Source: an uncultured Myxococcales bacterium
Lineage (GTDB): Bacteria; Myxococcota_A; UBA9042
Length of the DNA stretch: 64,000 nt
Assembly: GCA_903842345.1 (NCBI GenBank)
Contig: CAIMLR010000042.1
Location: forward strand, 156,857 to 220,856
Direction of reading: 5' to 3'
Below, one piece after another: positions 43,650-51,923 of the stretch. Below the pieces are notes generated by a model. The model saw only the letters and a program-made list of their open reading frames with translations, searched no databases and had not been told where the DNA came from. The stretch's first letter is position 1. Each line of letters opens with the position of its first letter. The translations under genes and the position numbers were made by a program.

Positions 43650-44200
43650 GCAGCGACCTCTGGCCACTGCAGGCGATCCAGCCAGCCGCCGCCGTAGCGG
43701 CGCTGCGTCACGTGCGTCCAACCGATCCGCTGCGCTTCCGTCAGGCCCTCGCGGCTCTCGACGAACACCTGCGCGCCGGAATTCAACACGTCAGGCAGCG
43801 CGGCGAGGATCGTCTCATACAGCCCGGCGTCGTACGGCGGATCAACGTAGACCAGATCAAAGCGTTGGCCATCGGCCGCCAGCTGCGTCAGCTGCTTGAT
43901 CGCGTCGCCGGGAACGACCGTCAATTGGCTGTCCAGCCGCACGTGCTTGGCATTGGCGCGCATGGCTTCCAGCGCCACGGGATCGCTCTCAATCGCCACC
44001 GCCGTACTCGCGCCGCGCGACAGCCATTCCAGCGCCACGGCGCCCGTACCCGCGCACACGTCCAGCACGCGCTCGCCGCTCAGAAAGCCGCCCAGCATGC
44101 TCATGACCGCGCCGCGCAGTTTGTCCGACGTCGGCCGCACGTCAGTGCCCGGAGGCGCTTGGAGTTTCATGCCTCGACGGCTGCCAGCGATAATGCGCAC
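43646..44200 (-). CDS. rsmD: 16S rRNA (guanine966-N2)-methyltransferase
   Basis: 184 residues from a GTG at 44200 with AAGGA seven bases upstream. The start VRIIAGSRRG is the usual RsmD beginning. The Rossmann SAM site reads LDVCAGTGAVALEWLSRG, and the catalytic motif VDPPYDAG is intact. It methylates G966 in 16S rRNA. It heads the pair with queA. Confidence 0.93.
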   Translation of the reverse strand: MRIIAGSRRGMKLQAPPGTDVRPTSDKLRGAVMSMLGGFLSGERVLDVCAGTGAVALEWLSRGASTAVAIESDPVALEAMRANAKHVRLDSQLTVVPGDAIKQLTQLAADGQRFDLVYVDPPYDAGLYETILAALPDVLNSGAQVFVESREGLTEAQRIGWTHVTQRRYGGGWLDRLQWPEVAA

Positions 44201-44267
44201 GCGATGTTCCTTGTGAAGAGGCGCCCGGAGGCGCAGGGGCCGCACAAGGTGCCACAGTTGGCGGGGG

Positions 44268-44295
44268 TTGCAAGCCTGCCGGGGTCCGCTACGCT
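44268..44295 (+). promoter_or_regulatory. Candidate promoter for lipoprotein at 44312
   Basis: TTGCAA (44268-44273), 16 bases, TACGCT (44290-44295). The predicted start is about 44302, which leaves only the Shine-Dalgarno sequence GGAGG (44302-44306) and a very short leader. Confidence 0.4.
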
Positions 44296-44311
44296 GCGCG
44301 CGGAGGTTCTT

Positions 44312-45247
44312 GTGACGCTTTGGCCGCTGTTGTCCTTGGTCTTGCTCGTGGCGTGCGGTCGTTCGCAGCCGGAAAGCGCGCCACCGCCAACGTCCGCGCG
44401 GGCGACGGAGCCAGCGGACGCCCAGCGGATGCGGGCGGCAGCGGTGACCATCCATTTCGCCAATGGCACGTGGACGCCCGGGGACGTGCAGGTCGGTCTC
44501 GATCGCCTGCAAGTTGCTGCGGTTTTTGGCGACATCGAGCGCGGTGACGTCGGCGTGCTTGCCGATCTCGTCGGGCGGACGTCAGCCGGGCTGCCGGCGC
44601 CGGAGTTGGATACCTGCGTGCGGCTGGCCGATCCGGCTCACAACCTCGGTCCGCGGCCGGGCGCGCCGCCGGTGGCCTACATGCAGCTGCTGGACGTCGG
44701 CAACGTGGAACTGCGCGCAGGCAAACAGGTCCTGCCGTTGCGCGTGCAGATGGTGCCCAACCTGTTCGAGGCGACGCGCGGCGTGCGCTACGACGTCGAA
44801 CAGGACATGAGCCGCGGCTGGCTCGCCGCCGGAACGCTGCACGTCGTGGCGACGGGCGGCGATGGGGTGCCGCCGTTTGACGTGGCGATCGAGGTGCCGC
44901 GACCGGTGCGGGTGACGTGGGTGGGCAGCCATCCGGTCCGCGGCGCGCAGGTGCCCGCCCCGCCTGCCGATGAGGACCTTTCGCTGCGCTGGGGTTCCGT
45001 CGACGGCGCGGCGGATCTTGACCTGCTGCTCGGCGCGGACGTGCCCGCTGGTCTCGGCTGGCTGCACTGTCGGCTGAAGGACGACGGCGAGTTCACGGTG
45101 CCCAAGTCGCTCGTGGCGCTGCTGCCGCCACACAGCGCGGAACGGCCGTGGCTGGCGCGCCTGTCGCGGTCGCGCGAAGTCCCGATGCCAGTCTTTGAGG
45201 CGCTGCCGCTGCGTCTTGAGCTGAGTGATTCCGCCTGGCTGCAGTAG
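44312..45247 (+). CDS. Lipoprotein of unknown function
   Basis: 311 residues from a GTG at 44312, five bases after GGAGG. The signal peptide VTLWPLLSLVLLVAC gives lipidated Cys15. A Pro/Ala/Thr-rich linker leads to beta-rich repeats: VTIHFANGTWTPGDVQV, YMQLLDVGNVEL and LHVVATGGDGVPPFDVAIEVP (each given in part). The C-terminal segment has WGSVDGAADLDLLLGADVP. It looks like two or three immunoglobulin-like or beta-sandwich domains. No known family. It opens divergently from rsmD-queA and ends 6 bp from the opposing J-domain gene. Confidence 0.75.
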   Translation: MTLWPLLSLVLLVACGRSQPESAPPPTSARATEPADAQRMRAAAVTIHFANGTWTPGDVQVGLDRLQVAAVFGDIERGDVGVLADLVGRTSAGLPAPELDTCVRLADPAHNLGPRPGAPPVAYMQLLDVGNVELRAGKQVLPLRVQMVPNLFEATRGVRYDVEQDMSRGWLAAGTLHVVATGGDGVPPFDVAIEVPRPVRVTWVGSHPVRGAQVPAPPADEDLSLRWGSVDGAADLDLLLGADVPAGLGWLHCRLKDDGEFTVPKSLVALLPPHSAERPWLARLSRSREVPMPVFEALPLRLELSDSAWLQ

Positions 45248-45253
45248 CCCAGG

Positions 45254-46651
45254 CTACTTCTTGTCGCCGCCGAACAGCTTCTCCATCCAGCTCTGCTCTT
45301 TGGGAAGCGCGACTTTCTTGGCCGTCACGGGATTGGCCGATGGCGTCGGACGGCCGCCCAGCGGAATCGCGGTCTTGGACGAGCGCCGCGCCTTCATCGT
45401 TCGTTCCTTGTGTTCCAGTTCCTGCATCTCAGAGAGATTGGAGCGGCGCTGCTCCATCAGGCGCTTTTCCCGCGCCGCGTCAATGTGATTCGGCTGCAGT
45501 TCCAGGCACGCCGCGAGGTTGCTCATCACGTGCCGCAACTCACCGTGCAGCTTGTGCCACACCGCCAGGTAGTACGCTGCTTGGGCGTGAAACGGCGTCT
45601 TGGCGTACTGCGTCGCGACTTCATTCCACATCGCCTTGGGACGCTCAATGCGGTCGATTTCCGCGTTGGCGTTGTTGTTGAAAATCGCCCAGCCGAGCAT
45701 GACCTTGCAGTCCGCAGCCTCCAGCTTCGTCAACAGCGGCAGCGCGAGGTCAAGCGCCTCCTGCGCACCGGCCCAGTCGCGGCGATTCAACTGCTGCCGA
45801 CCGCTGTGCAAATAGATGCGTGCGACTTCCTCGTTGGGCGGCGGCTCCAGTCCACGCAGGCTCGACACGGCGCGCGTCTGCATGCTCGATGACGTCGCCG
45901 GCCCGATCGCCGACTGGCCGCCCGGCGTCGGCCGCTGGAATTGCCCGGTGCTGCCCAGCTGGGTCGGGATCTGCGCCGTTTGCCGCTGAAACTGGCCCGT
46001 GCTGCCGATTGGAGTCGTACCGCCGACCGACGCGCCGCTCGAAGGCTGGAGCGACTGCCCCGTGATGGCGGGATTCGCCGACGCGATCGGCTGTGGCCCG
46101 GATCTTGGACCGCGGCTGAAGGGATTGCTGCCGCTGAGCGTGCTCGACACCATCGGGCGGTTCATGGCGCCCGGCGCCGTCGGGCCCTGCGAGGTCGGCA
46201 CCGGGCGCGCCGGCGCGATCGGCGGCCGTCCCGTCACCAGGTCCACCGCGTGCGGCTGAGGTCCGGTCGGCCGCAGCGGCACGCCAATCTGGGAGGTCGC
46301 CCGGCTGTTCGCCTGCATCTGCGCCACAACGGCGTCCGAGCGCTCCATCGCGGCATGCAGCATCGCCTGCATGTAGGCGCCGCGCTTGGCCGGATCGCCG
46401 AGCGTGGCGTTGGCCGCCGTGATCGCCTGAAACGCGAGCGTGGCTTGGGAACGCAGCTGCGGATTGCCGCTGAACAGCGGGTTGTCCGGATGGACCATCT
46501 TGGCGAGGCGAAAATACGCGTCCCGAATCTGCAAAGGCTCAGCGTTGCGCGGCAGTTGCAGCAGCGTAAAATGATCAGCCTTGGCGGCGATCGCGGCGAG
46601 GAGCTGATTTACGACCGCAATCGGGTCCTTGGGGGGCGGCGAACTCGTCAT
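45254..46651 (-). CDS. J-domain-like protein with repeat linker and TPR-like C-terminus
   Basis: 465 residues from the ATG at 46651. Residues about 25-95 form a J-like domain with an intact HPD (KMVHPDNP), so it may stimulate an Hsp70. The middle (about 130-270) is a Pro/Gly/Ser/Gln-rich linker with two copies of GSTGQFQR and many Ser/Thr-Pro-like sites. The C-terminal half is helical with TPR-like spacing ([20 protein letters not shown]) and ends [11 protein letters not shown]. Myxobacteria carry many J-domain proteins with extra domains; its client is not known. It is divergent from purM. Confidence 0.78.
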   Translation of the reverse strand: MTSSPPPKDPIAVVNQLLAAIAAKADHFTLLQLPRNAEPLQIRDAYFRLAKMVHPDNPLFSGNPQLRSQATLAFQAITAANATLGDPAKRGAYMQAMLHAAMERSDAVVAQMQANSRATSQIGVPLRPTGPQPHAVDLVTGRPPIAPARPVPTSQGPTAPGAMNRPMVSSTLSGSNPFSRGPRSGPQPIASANPAITGQSLQPSSGASVGGTTPIGSTGQFQRQTAQIPTQLGSTGQFQRPTPGGQSAIGPATSSSMQTRAVSSLRGLEPPPNEEVARIYLHSGRQQLNRRDWAGAQEALDLALPLLTKLEAADCKVMLGWAIFNNNANAEIDRIERPKAMWNEVATQYAKTPFHAQAAYYLAVWHKLHGELRHVMSNLAACLELQPNHIDAAREKRLMEQRRSNLSEMQELEHKERTMKARRSSKTAIPLGGRPTPSANPVTAKKVALPKEQSWMEKLFGGDKK

Positions 46652-46695
46652 GTCACCCGCAGTGGCGGTCGAATCGGGGGCTGACCGCGAGTGGT

Positions 46696-46724
46696 ACATT
46701 AGTGTGACAACTGTCATGTGGCAA
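46696..46724 (-). promoter_or_regulatory. Candidate promoter and operator of the J-domain gene
   Basis: On the minus strand TTGCCA (46724-46719, 5/6) and TAATGT (46701-46696) are 17 bases apart. The spacer contains TGACAACTGTCA (46705-46716), a palindrome with the same half-site TGACA as the TetR operators but with 2 rather than 3 central bases. Confidence 0.35.
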
Positions 46725-46779
46725 TCGGCAAGTGCAGCGTCCGGGAGAATTTGTTGGCGGTTTTTGTCGGCGGCGGCGG

Positions 46780-46808
46780 TTGACCCAAGTGCGGGCTTGC
46801 GATACTCG
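46780..46808 (+). promoter_or_regulatory. Candidate promoter for purM
   Basis: TTGACC (46780-46785, 5/6), 17 bases, TACTCG (46803-46808); an overlapping -10 GATACT (46801-46806) is also possible. The start codon lies about 22 bases downstream, with AGAGGAG as Shine-Dalgarno sequence. Confidence 0.4.
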
Positions 46809-46829
46809 GCAGCGTCAGAGGAGTACCCC

Positions 46830-47873
46830 GTGACCAAGAAGCCGTTGACCTATGCAGAAGCTGGTGTGGACATCGACCGCGGCGACGCGTTCATTGACCG
46901 GATTGCGCCGTTTGGCAAAGCCACCCACCGCCCCGGCGTGATGGGCGGAATCGGCGGATTCGGCGGGCTGTTCGCGCTCGGCGACCGCTACAAGGATCCC
47001 GTTCTCGTGTCGGGCACGGACGGCGTTGGCACCAAGCTGAAGCTCGCCTTCCTGACCAACCGCCACACCACAGTCGGCATCGATCTCGTCGCCATGTGCG
47101 TGAACGATGTCCTCTGCTCCGGCGCTGAACCGCTGTTCTTCCTGGACTACTTCGCCACCGGCAAGCTGGAACTCGACGTCGCCGCGGCGGTCGTCGGCGG
47201 GATCGCGACGGGCTGCCAGCAGGCCGGCTGTGCCTTGCTTGGCGGGGAAACTGCTGAATTGCCGGGCTTCTACGCCGATGGCGAGTACGATCTCGCTGGC
47301 TTCGCGGTGGCGGCCGTCGAGAAGGCCGCGATCCTGGACGGCAAGGGCGTCCAACCGGGCGACGTGATCATCGGCCTGCCCTCGAGCGGCCTGCATTCCA
47401 ACGGCTTCTCCCTGGCGCGCAAGGCGCTGCTGGAAGTGCGTGGCCTGGATCTCTTTGGCCCGTCGGTGGGCGGCAAGCACGCCGATCTCGCCGCGGAGAT
47501 GCTGGAGCCGACGCAGATCTACGTGAAGCCGGTGCTGGATTTGCTGGCGCACGAGCCAGTCCGCGCGCTGGCGCACATCACGGGCGGTGGGCTGCCGGGC
47601 AACGTGCCGCGCTCCCTGCCCGCGGGGACGCGCGCGGTTTTGCACCGCGACAAATGGCAGGAGCCGGCGATCTTTCAGGCCATCCGCGAGGCGGGCGTGG
47701 AAGATTTGGAGATGCAGCGGACTTTCAATCTGGGTCTCGGCATGATCGCGGTGCTGCCGGCGGATCGCGTCGCGGCGAGCCTCGCGCTGCTGGCGGGTCA
47801 CGGCATCGCGGCGACGGTCGTCGGCGAGATCGTCGCGGCGGATTTGGCCGAAGCGGATTGCATCGTCATCTGA
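46830..47873 (+). CDS. purM: Phosphoribosylformylglycinamidine cyclo-ligase
   Basis: 347 residues from a GTG at 46830. Typical AIR synthetase motifs are visible: [56 protein letters not shown] and [11 protein letters not shown]. It closes the ring of FGAM to aminoimidazole ribotide in purine synthesis. No other pur gene is nearby. It is followed 30 bp later by exported coiled-coil proteins with no evident link to purines. Confidence 0.95.
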   Translation: MTKKPLTYAEAGVDIDRGDAFIDRIAPFGKATHRPGVMGGIGGFGGLFALGDRYKDPVLVSGTDGVGTKLKLAFLTNRHTTVGIDLVAMCVNDVLCSGAEPLFFLDYFATGKLELDVAAAVVGGIATGCQQAGCALLGGETAELPGFYADGEYDLAGFAVAAVEKAAILDGKGVQPGDVIIGLPSSGLHSNGFSLARKALLEVRGLDLFGPSVGGKHADLAAEMLEPTQIYVKPVLDLLAHEPVRALAHITGGGLPGNVPRSLPAGTRAVLHRDKWQEPAIFQAIREAGVEDLEMQRTFNLGLGMIAVLPADRVAASLALLAGHGIAATVVGEIVAADLAEADCIVI

Positions 47874-47903
47874 GCCCTGCGCCACAACATCGCGAGGAAC
47901 GAA

Positions 47904-48905
47904 ATGCTGGGTTTTTTGATGCGCACGGCGCTGGTGACTGCGGTACTGGTGGCGCCGCTTTCGGCGTATGCCGGCAAGCCCAAAGGCAAACCCGTGGCGA
48001 GCCCAGAAGCGGCGGCGCCGACGGCGCTCACGCGTCTCAAGGCCGCGGTGGACAAGACCTGTGGCGTCGTCGACCAATTCATCCGCGACGTGAAGGCTGC
48101 GGGCGATGACACGCAGCGGCTGACCGACATCGGCCGGCGCTTCCAGACGCAGATGCAGGCGACGGAAGTGGAGATGGAAGCCTTGCAGAAAGTGATGGAC
48201 GTCGCGCAGCGGGCGGCGGGCGAGGACTACGGCCGCGACAAGCTGGGGCCGCGGATCGAGGCGATGCAGGCGGCGCTGGAGCTGGTGGCGCAGGCGGTGG
48301 AGGGTGAAGGCGAGGACGACAAGCCGTCGCCCAGCGACCATGCCCCCGCGGCGGAGCGCTTTCGCGCCGAGATCGCCAAAGCGGTGACGGACGCCGAGGC
48401 GCTGCAGCAGCTGGCGCGCGGCGCTGGACATGACGCCGCCAAGCGCGAGGAAGTGCGGCAGCGGATGGCCGCGATTGGCAGCCAACGCAACGCTGCGTAT
48501 CAGGCGGTGCGGCAGGAAACGGCGATCGGCAATCCGCGGCGGCTGTTCAAGGAATCGGCCAAGATGCTGGAGCCGAAACTGCAGCGCGTCGAGCGCCTCT
48601 TGCGGCTGGCGCTGCTGCCCCAGTGCCCGGCGTTTGAAGAGGAAAAGCTGACGGTCGCGGAGATGGCCGCCGACGCGCGGCGGCTTGTCGATGAGCTGGC
48701 GCAGGTCAACGACGCGGCCGGTCTCGAGGCGCTGAAGGGCCGTTTCGCCCATGCCGTCGCGGGGCTGGATACGCTGGGGTGGCAGAAGCTGGCCGCGGAT
48801 GAACGGCAAGAGTTGGCGGCGCTGGTGACGGAATCCGTGTCCGTGGCGACCGACCAGTTCATGGAACGCGCCGACGCGCTGCAGCAAAAGTTCGCCGCGC
48901 CTTAG
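47904..48905 (+). CDS. Exported coiled-coil protein, paralogue 1
   Basis: 333 residues. GAGGA lies five bases before the ATG. Signal peptide 1-23 (ending SAYA). The mature protein is nearly all helix, rich in Ala, Glu and Arg, with heptad-like spacing (RFQTQMQATEVEMEALQKV and AGHDAAKREEVRQRMAAI). It shares segments in the same order with the next gene, including the pattern R-V/A-E-R-L-L-R-L/M. Function unknown; periplasmic. Confidence 0.72.
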   Translation: MLGFLMRTALVTAVLVAPLSAYAGKPKGKPVASPEAAAPTALTRLKAAVDKTCGVVDQFIRDVKAAGDDTQRLTDIGRRFQTQMQATEVEMEALQKVMDVAQRAAGEDYGRDKLGPRIEAMQAALELVAQAVEGEGEDDKPSPSDHAPAAERFRAEIAKAVTDAEALQQLARGAGHDAAKREEVRQRMAAIGSQRNAAYQAVRQETAIGNPRRLFKESAKMLEPKLQRVERLLRLALLPQCPAFEEEKLTVAEMAADARRLVDELAQVNDAAGLEALKGRFAHAVAGLDTLGWQKLAADERQELAALVTESVSVATDQFMERADALQQKFAAP

Positions 48906-48971
48906 TCAAAAAAGCCAAGACAGGTCAGAGATTCTGGCCCAGGCCCTTCGTCGCGGCCAAAGGATTCCGAC

Positions 48972-49943
48972 GTGAAGCTGACTCCCCTCCTCGCCGCCGT
49001 GTGCCTCCTGCTGCCCCTGCCCGCGCGCGCGAAGCCGCCCGCCGAGGCGCCCGCGCACGCGCCCGACTCCGCCAACCTGCGACGCGCGAAGGCGACCGTC
49101 GACAAACTGACCAACCGGCTGACAACGATGGTCAAGCAGGCCGAGGCGCCCGGCGCGGACGTGGCGAAAGTGCAGGCGCTCGTTGCCGAATTCCAGACCC
49201 ACGTGACCGCCCAGCGGCAGGAATCCGACGCGGTGGAAAAGCTGCTCAATGAGGACGAGAAGGCCCAGGTCGGCCGGTACATTGCCGAAAAAGTGACGCC
49301 GCTGCTGGCGCGGTTTGAGGCCGTCTACAAGCGCGTGCAGAACGAGGCGGACCCGCATCGGGAGGATCGGCAGAAGGCGCTGCTGGCCAGCGTGGAGGCG
49401 CTCGGTCAGGAGGCGGAAGCGGTGGTGCTCGCGGCCAAGGACGCGGGCAAGGATGCGGCGAAGCGCGCCGCCATCGTGGAAAAATTGGAGAAGCTGGAGG
49501 TGACGCAGCACACGCTGTACCACGCCGGCATCGCGGAAGTGCAGGCGGCGGCCGGCCGGGAACAGTGGGAGAGCCTGTTTGCCGGGCAAGTGGAGCGGCC
49601 GATCCTGCGCGCGGAACGGCTGCTGCGCATGGGCTTGCAGGCCGCGAGCGCGGAATACCAGAAGGCGCTCAAGCAGATGGCGGACCTGACCAAGCAAACG
49701 GACGCGCTGCATGGCGAATGGCACGCCGCGCAGGATTGGGCGGCGCTCAAGGTGCTGCAGGAACGCGAGACGACGCTGCAGGCCGCCGTGCAGAGCCTCG
49801 CCCAGGGCTGGCGGCTGCTGCCGGCGGATGAAGCGCTGGAGCTCGACGCCGTGGCGCGCGAGTCGCTGGTGCCGGCGGTGGAGCGGATGACCCAGGATTC
49901 CGTGGAAGCGCGCAAGCGCGTGCCGGCCGAGCCGACCAAGTAG
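48972..49943 (+). CDS. Exported coiled-coil protein, paralogue 2
   Basis: 323 residues from a GTG at 48972 with AAAGGA upstream. Signal peptide 1-20 (ending ARA). Like its upstream neighbour it is helical and charged. Shared segments in order include R(R)AKATVDK versus RLKAAVDK, EFQTHVTAQ versus RFQTQMQAT, AGKDAAKRA versus AGHDAAKRE and AERLLRMGL versus VERLLRLAL. The pair is therefore a tandem duplication that has diverged strongly. Role unknown. Confidence 0.72.
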   Translation: MKLTPLLAAVCLLLPLPARAKPPAEAPAHAPDSANLRRAKATVDKLTNRLTTMVKQAEAPGADVAKVQALVAEFQTHVTAQRQESDAVEKLLNEDEKAQVGRYIAEKVTPLLARFEAVYKRVQNEADPHREDRQKALLASVEALGQEAEAVVLAAKDAGKDAAKRAAIVEKLEKLEVTQHTLYHAGIAEVQAAAGREQWESLFAGQVERPILRAERLLRMGLQAASAEYQKALKQMADLTKQTDALHGEWHAAQDWAALKVLQERETTLQAAVQSLAQGWRLLPADEALELDAVARESLVPAVERMTQDSVEARKRVPAEPTK

Positions 49944-50055
49944 CCGACGCGGCCGGCGACACGCTGTGCTCGGCAGTGCAGGCGACCTCCGCTGCGGTTG
50001 TCAAATGCAGCATGTCGGACCGACGAACTTTGCCATCGGCCGCAGGTCAGCCTGG

Positions 50056-50232
50056 CTAGATCTCGACCATGTCAAAGTCTTCCTTGGCTGAACCACAATC
50101 GGGACAGCACCAGTCGCCGGGGATATCCGCCCAGCGCGTGCCGGGCGCGATACCTTCGTCGGGCAAACCAGCCGCTTCGCTGTACTCAAAACCGCAGACA
50201 ATGCAGCGGAACGTCTTGAAATCATCAGCCAT
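50056..50232 (-). CDS. Rubredoxin
   Basis: 58 residues read directly from the minus strand. The iron site is formed by CIVC (Cys10, Cys13) and CCPDCG (Cys43 and Cys46 as ligands), with [20 protein letters not shown] and DIPGDW in between, the standard rubredoxin plan. It carries one Fe(Cys)4 and passes electrons. Its ATG overlaps the TAA of the rubrerythrin gene by one base (TAATG), and GGAGG lies seven bases upstream inside that gene. It is the probable electron donor of the rubrerythrin for peroxide reduction. Confidence 0.93.
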   Translation of the reverse strand: MADDFKTFRCIVCGFEYSEAAGLPDEGIAPGTRWADIPGDWCCPDCGSAKEDFDMVEI

Positions 50233-50726
50233 TACTTCACCTCCAAGCCAGCCAGGGCATCGCGGTAATGGCCCGCATGCCGTTCTTCAATCCGCGCCAG
50301 CGCGGCAAAACGCCGCTCGGCCTTCTTCACGATCCCTTGATTCAGGTGCGCGGCAAACGCCTCCGCGTGCTCCTGCGACTCCGCAATCTGCGCGTCGATT
50401 TCCGCCAGCGCCGGCGCATTGCCCTCAGCCTCCGCTTCCCGGCGGAACTGTGGGTACATCTCCGTGTACTCGTGCGTCTCGCCGGCGATCGCCAGCTTCA
50501 GGCACGCGGCGGGAGTCAGCTTCTGCTCGCTGAGCAGCAACTCCAGATGCCCCCACGCGTGCTGCACCTCCTGATCCGCCGTCGCCTCAAAAAGCTTGGC
50601 CGTCGCCTCGTCGCCCGCCTGCCGACAAAGTTTGGCAAAATAGCGGTACTTGATGTGCGCCATCGACTCGCCGGCCAGCGCCGACTCCAAATTCTGCCGC
50701 GTTCGCTGCTGTTGTTCCTGCATCAT
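50232..50726 (-). CDS. Rubrerythrin (lacking its own rubredoxin domain)
   Basis: 164 residues with GGAGGAG before the ATG. The four-helix ferritin-like fold carries the di-iron ligands: Glu20 ([11 protein letters not shown]), Glu53 and His56 (DQEVQH), Glu83 and Glu86 (GETHEY) and Glu119/His120 (ESQEH). Classical rubrerythrin has a C-terminal rubredoxin; here that is a separate gene immediately downstream. The enzyme reduces hydrogen peroxide to water. An OxyR operator lies just upstream of its promoter. Confidence 0.92.
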   Translation of the reverse strand: MMQEQQQRTRQNLESALAGESMAHIKYRYFAKLCRQAGDEATAKLFEATADQEVQHAWGHLELLLSEQKLTPAACLKLAIAGETHEYTEMYPQFRREAEAEGNAPALAEIDAQIAESQEHAEAFAAHLNQGIVKKAERRFAALARIEERHAGHYRDALAGLEVK

Positions 50727-50775
50727 GAACTCCTCCTCCGGGTGTTGTTGCCAGCGTCATGCCGGCGTTGAGAGA

Positions 50776-50804
50776 AGAATAGGTGGCAATTTGCGATAAG
50801 GAAA
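50776..50804 (-). promoter_or_regulatory. Activator-dependent promoter of rubrerythrin-rubredoxin
   Basis: On the minus strand TATTCT (50781-50776, 4/6) is preceded after 17 bases by TTTCCT (50804-50799), a poor -35. A weak -35 with the OxyR site directly abutting it (from 50805) is what an OxyR-activated promoter should look like. Predicted start near 50769, leader about 43 bases. Confidence 0.45.
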
Positions 50805-50841
50805 ATGGATTGTTTCTATGCCGGCGATAGGTCGCGCCTAT
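50805..50841. promoter_or_regulatory. OxyR operator, four half-sites
   Basis: The order is ATGG-7-CTAT-7-ATAG-7-CTAT at 50805, 50816, 50827 and 50838. The OxyR consensus is ATAG-7-CTAT-7-ATAG-7-CTAT, so 15 of 16 core bases match, and the T at the sixth position of both halves is also kept. It overlaps the oxyR stop codon and lies upstream of the rubrerythrin promoter. Confidence 0.7.
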
Positions 50842-51764
50842 GGACGATGTGCCGAGGGCATCCGCCCGCGCACGAGCGCATGGTCCAGGGCTTGTTGCAG
50901 CAATTCCAGCACCTTGGTGCGCGCCGACGCCCGGCGCCACGCCAGCAGGACGCGGCGATGTTGGATCGGCGCCAGCGGTCGCAGCACCAGATGCTGATGG
51001 TCGCCTTGCGACACCGCCGTCGCGGGCAGCACGGTCACGCCCACACCCGCCATCACCATGTGGCGAATCGTCGTCAGCGAGCTGTTGCGCAGCGCGTGGA
51101 CAAGCGCCGAGTCCGTCTGGACCTCCCGGTTCAGGTCCGGGCAGGCTTGGAGCACCTGATCGCGAAAACAGTTGCCGGGCGTCAGCAGCAGCACCGTCTC
51201 GCGCATCAGCATCTCCGGCGTGACGACGTCGACATCCGCCCACGCGTGGCCCAACGGCGCGGCGGCGACCAGCGTTTCCTCGTACAGCGGCTGCGTCGCG
51301 ATCCCGGGCTCGGCGAACGGCTCAGCGACGACGATCGCGTCGAGTTCGCCGTTGTTCAGGCGCTCGACGAGCTGCGCCGTCAGGCCTTCTTGCATCAGCA
51401 GTGGCAAATGCGGCGCGAGCGCCTGGATTTCCGGGACCCAGTGCGGCAGCAGATAGGGACAAATCGTGTAAATGAGTCCGAGGCCAAACGGCACCACCAG
51501 CGGATCCTGGGCGGCCTGCGCGAGCTTGTGCACCTCACCCGCGGCATCCAGCACGCGCTGCGCCTGGGCGACGATCGCGTGGCCAAGCGGCGTCACGGTC
51601 ACCGTCGGCGTGTCGCGGTCAAAGAGCACGACGCCGAGTTCATCCTCCAACTTGCGCACCGCCGCGGACAACGCGGGCTGGCTGACAAAACACGCCTTCG
51701 CCGCGCGACCAAAGTGCCGCTCGTGGGCAACCGTGACGATGTATTTGAGTTCCTGCAGCGTCAT
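50838..51764 (-). CDS. oxyR: OxyR hydrogen-peroxide sensor (LysR family)
   Basis: 308 residues from the ATG at 51764, selected because the LysR start MTLQELKYIVTVA follows and GAGG lies upstream. The helix-turn-helix is at about 18-45 (FGRAAKACFVSQPALSAAV). The sensor domain has Cys199 in TPGNCFRD and Cys208 nine residues later, the two redox cysteines of E. coli OxyR at identical numbers and spacing. Oxidation by peroxide forms their disulfide and changes DNA binding. Its own operator-like site is at its 3' end, in front of rubrerythrin, so this is a compact sensor-effector module. Confidence 0.93.
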   Translation of the reverse strand: MTLQELKYIVTVAHERHFGRAAKACFVSQPALSAAVRKLEDELGVVLFDRDTPTVTVTPLGHAIVAQAQRVLDAAGEVHKLAQAAQDPLVVPFGLGLIYTICPYLLPHWVPEIQALAPHLPLLMQEGLTAQLVERLNNGELDAIVVAEPFAEPGIATQPLYEETLVAAAPLGHAWADVDVVTPEMLMRETVLLLTPGNCFRDQVLQACPDLNREVQTDSALVHALRNSSLTTIRHMVMAGVGVTVLPATAVSQGDHQHLVLRPLAPIQHRRVLLAWRRASARTKVLELLQQALDHALVRGRMPSAHRP

Positions 51765-51836
51765 CTCGACCTCACTCGGCAAGGTCGACGGCGGCGCTGA
51801 AGTTGTCAAGGACCGCGGCGGGCGCGTCGCGAATTC

Positions 51837-51845
51837 TGGTAAAGT
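51837..51845 (+). promoter_or_regulatory. Extended -10 candidate for the kinase operon
   Basis: TGGTAAAGT contains TAAAGT (51840-51845, 4/6) with the TGn extension directly before it. No fair -35 is present at 16-18 bases. Predicted start about 51852, leader about 72 bases. Confidence 0.3.
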
Positions 51846-51923
51846 GGCCGCGATCTTGCGGCCCGTCCACTCGCGGGGTAAGTTCGTGCAGCTGTCGCGG
51901 CGGCTAGTCTTGCAGGTGGACCC

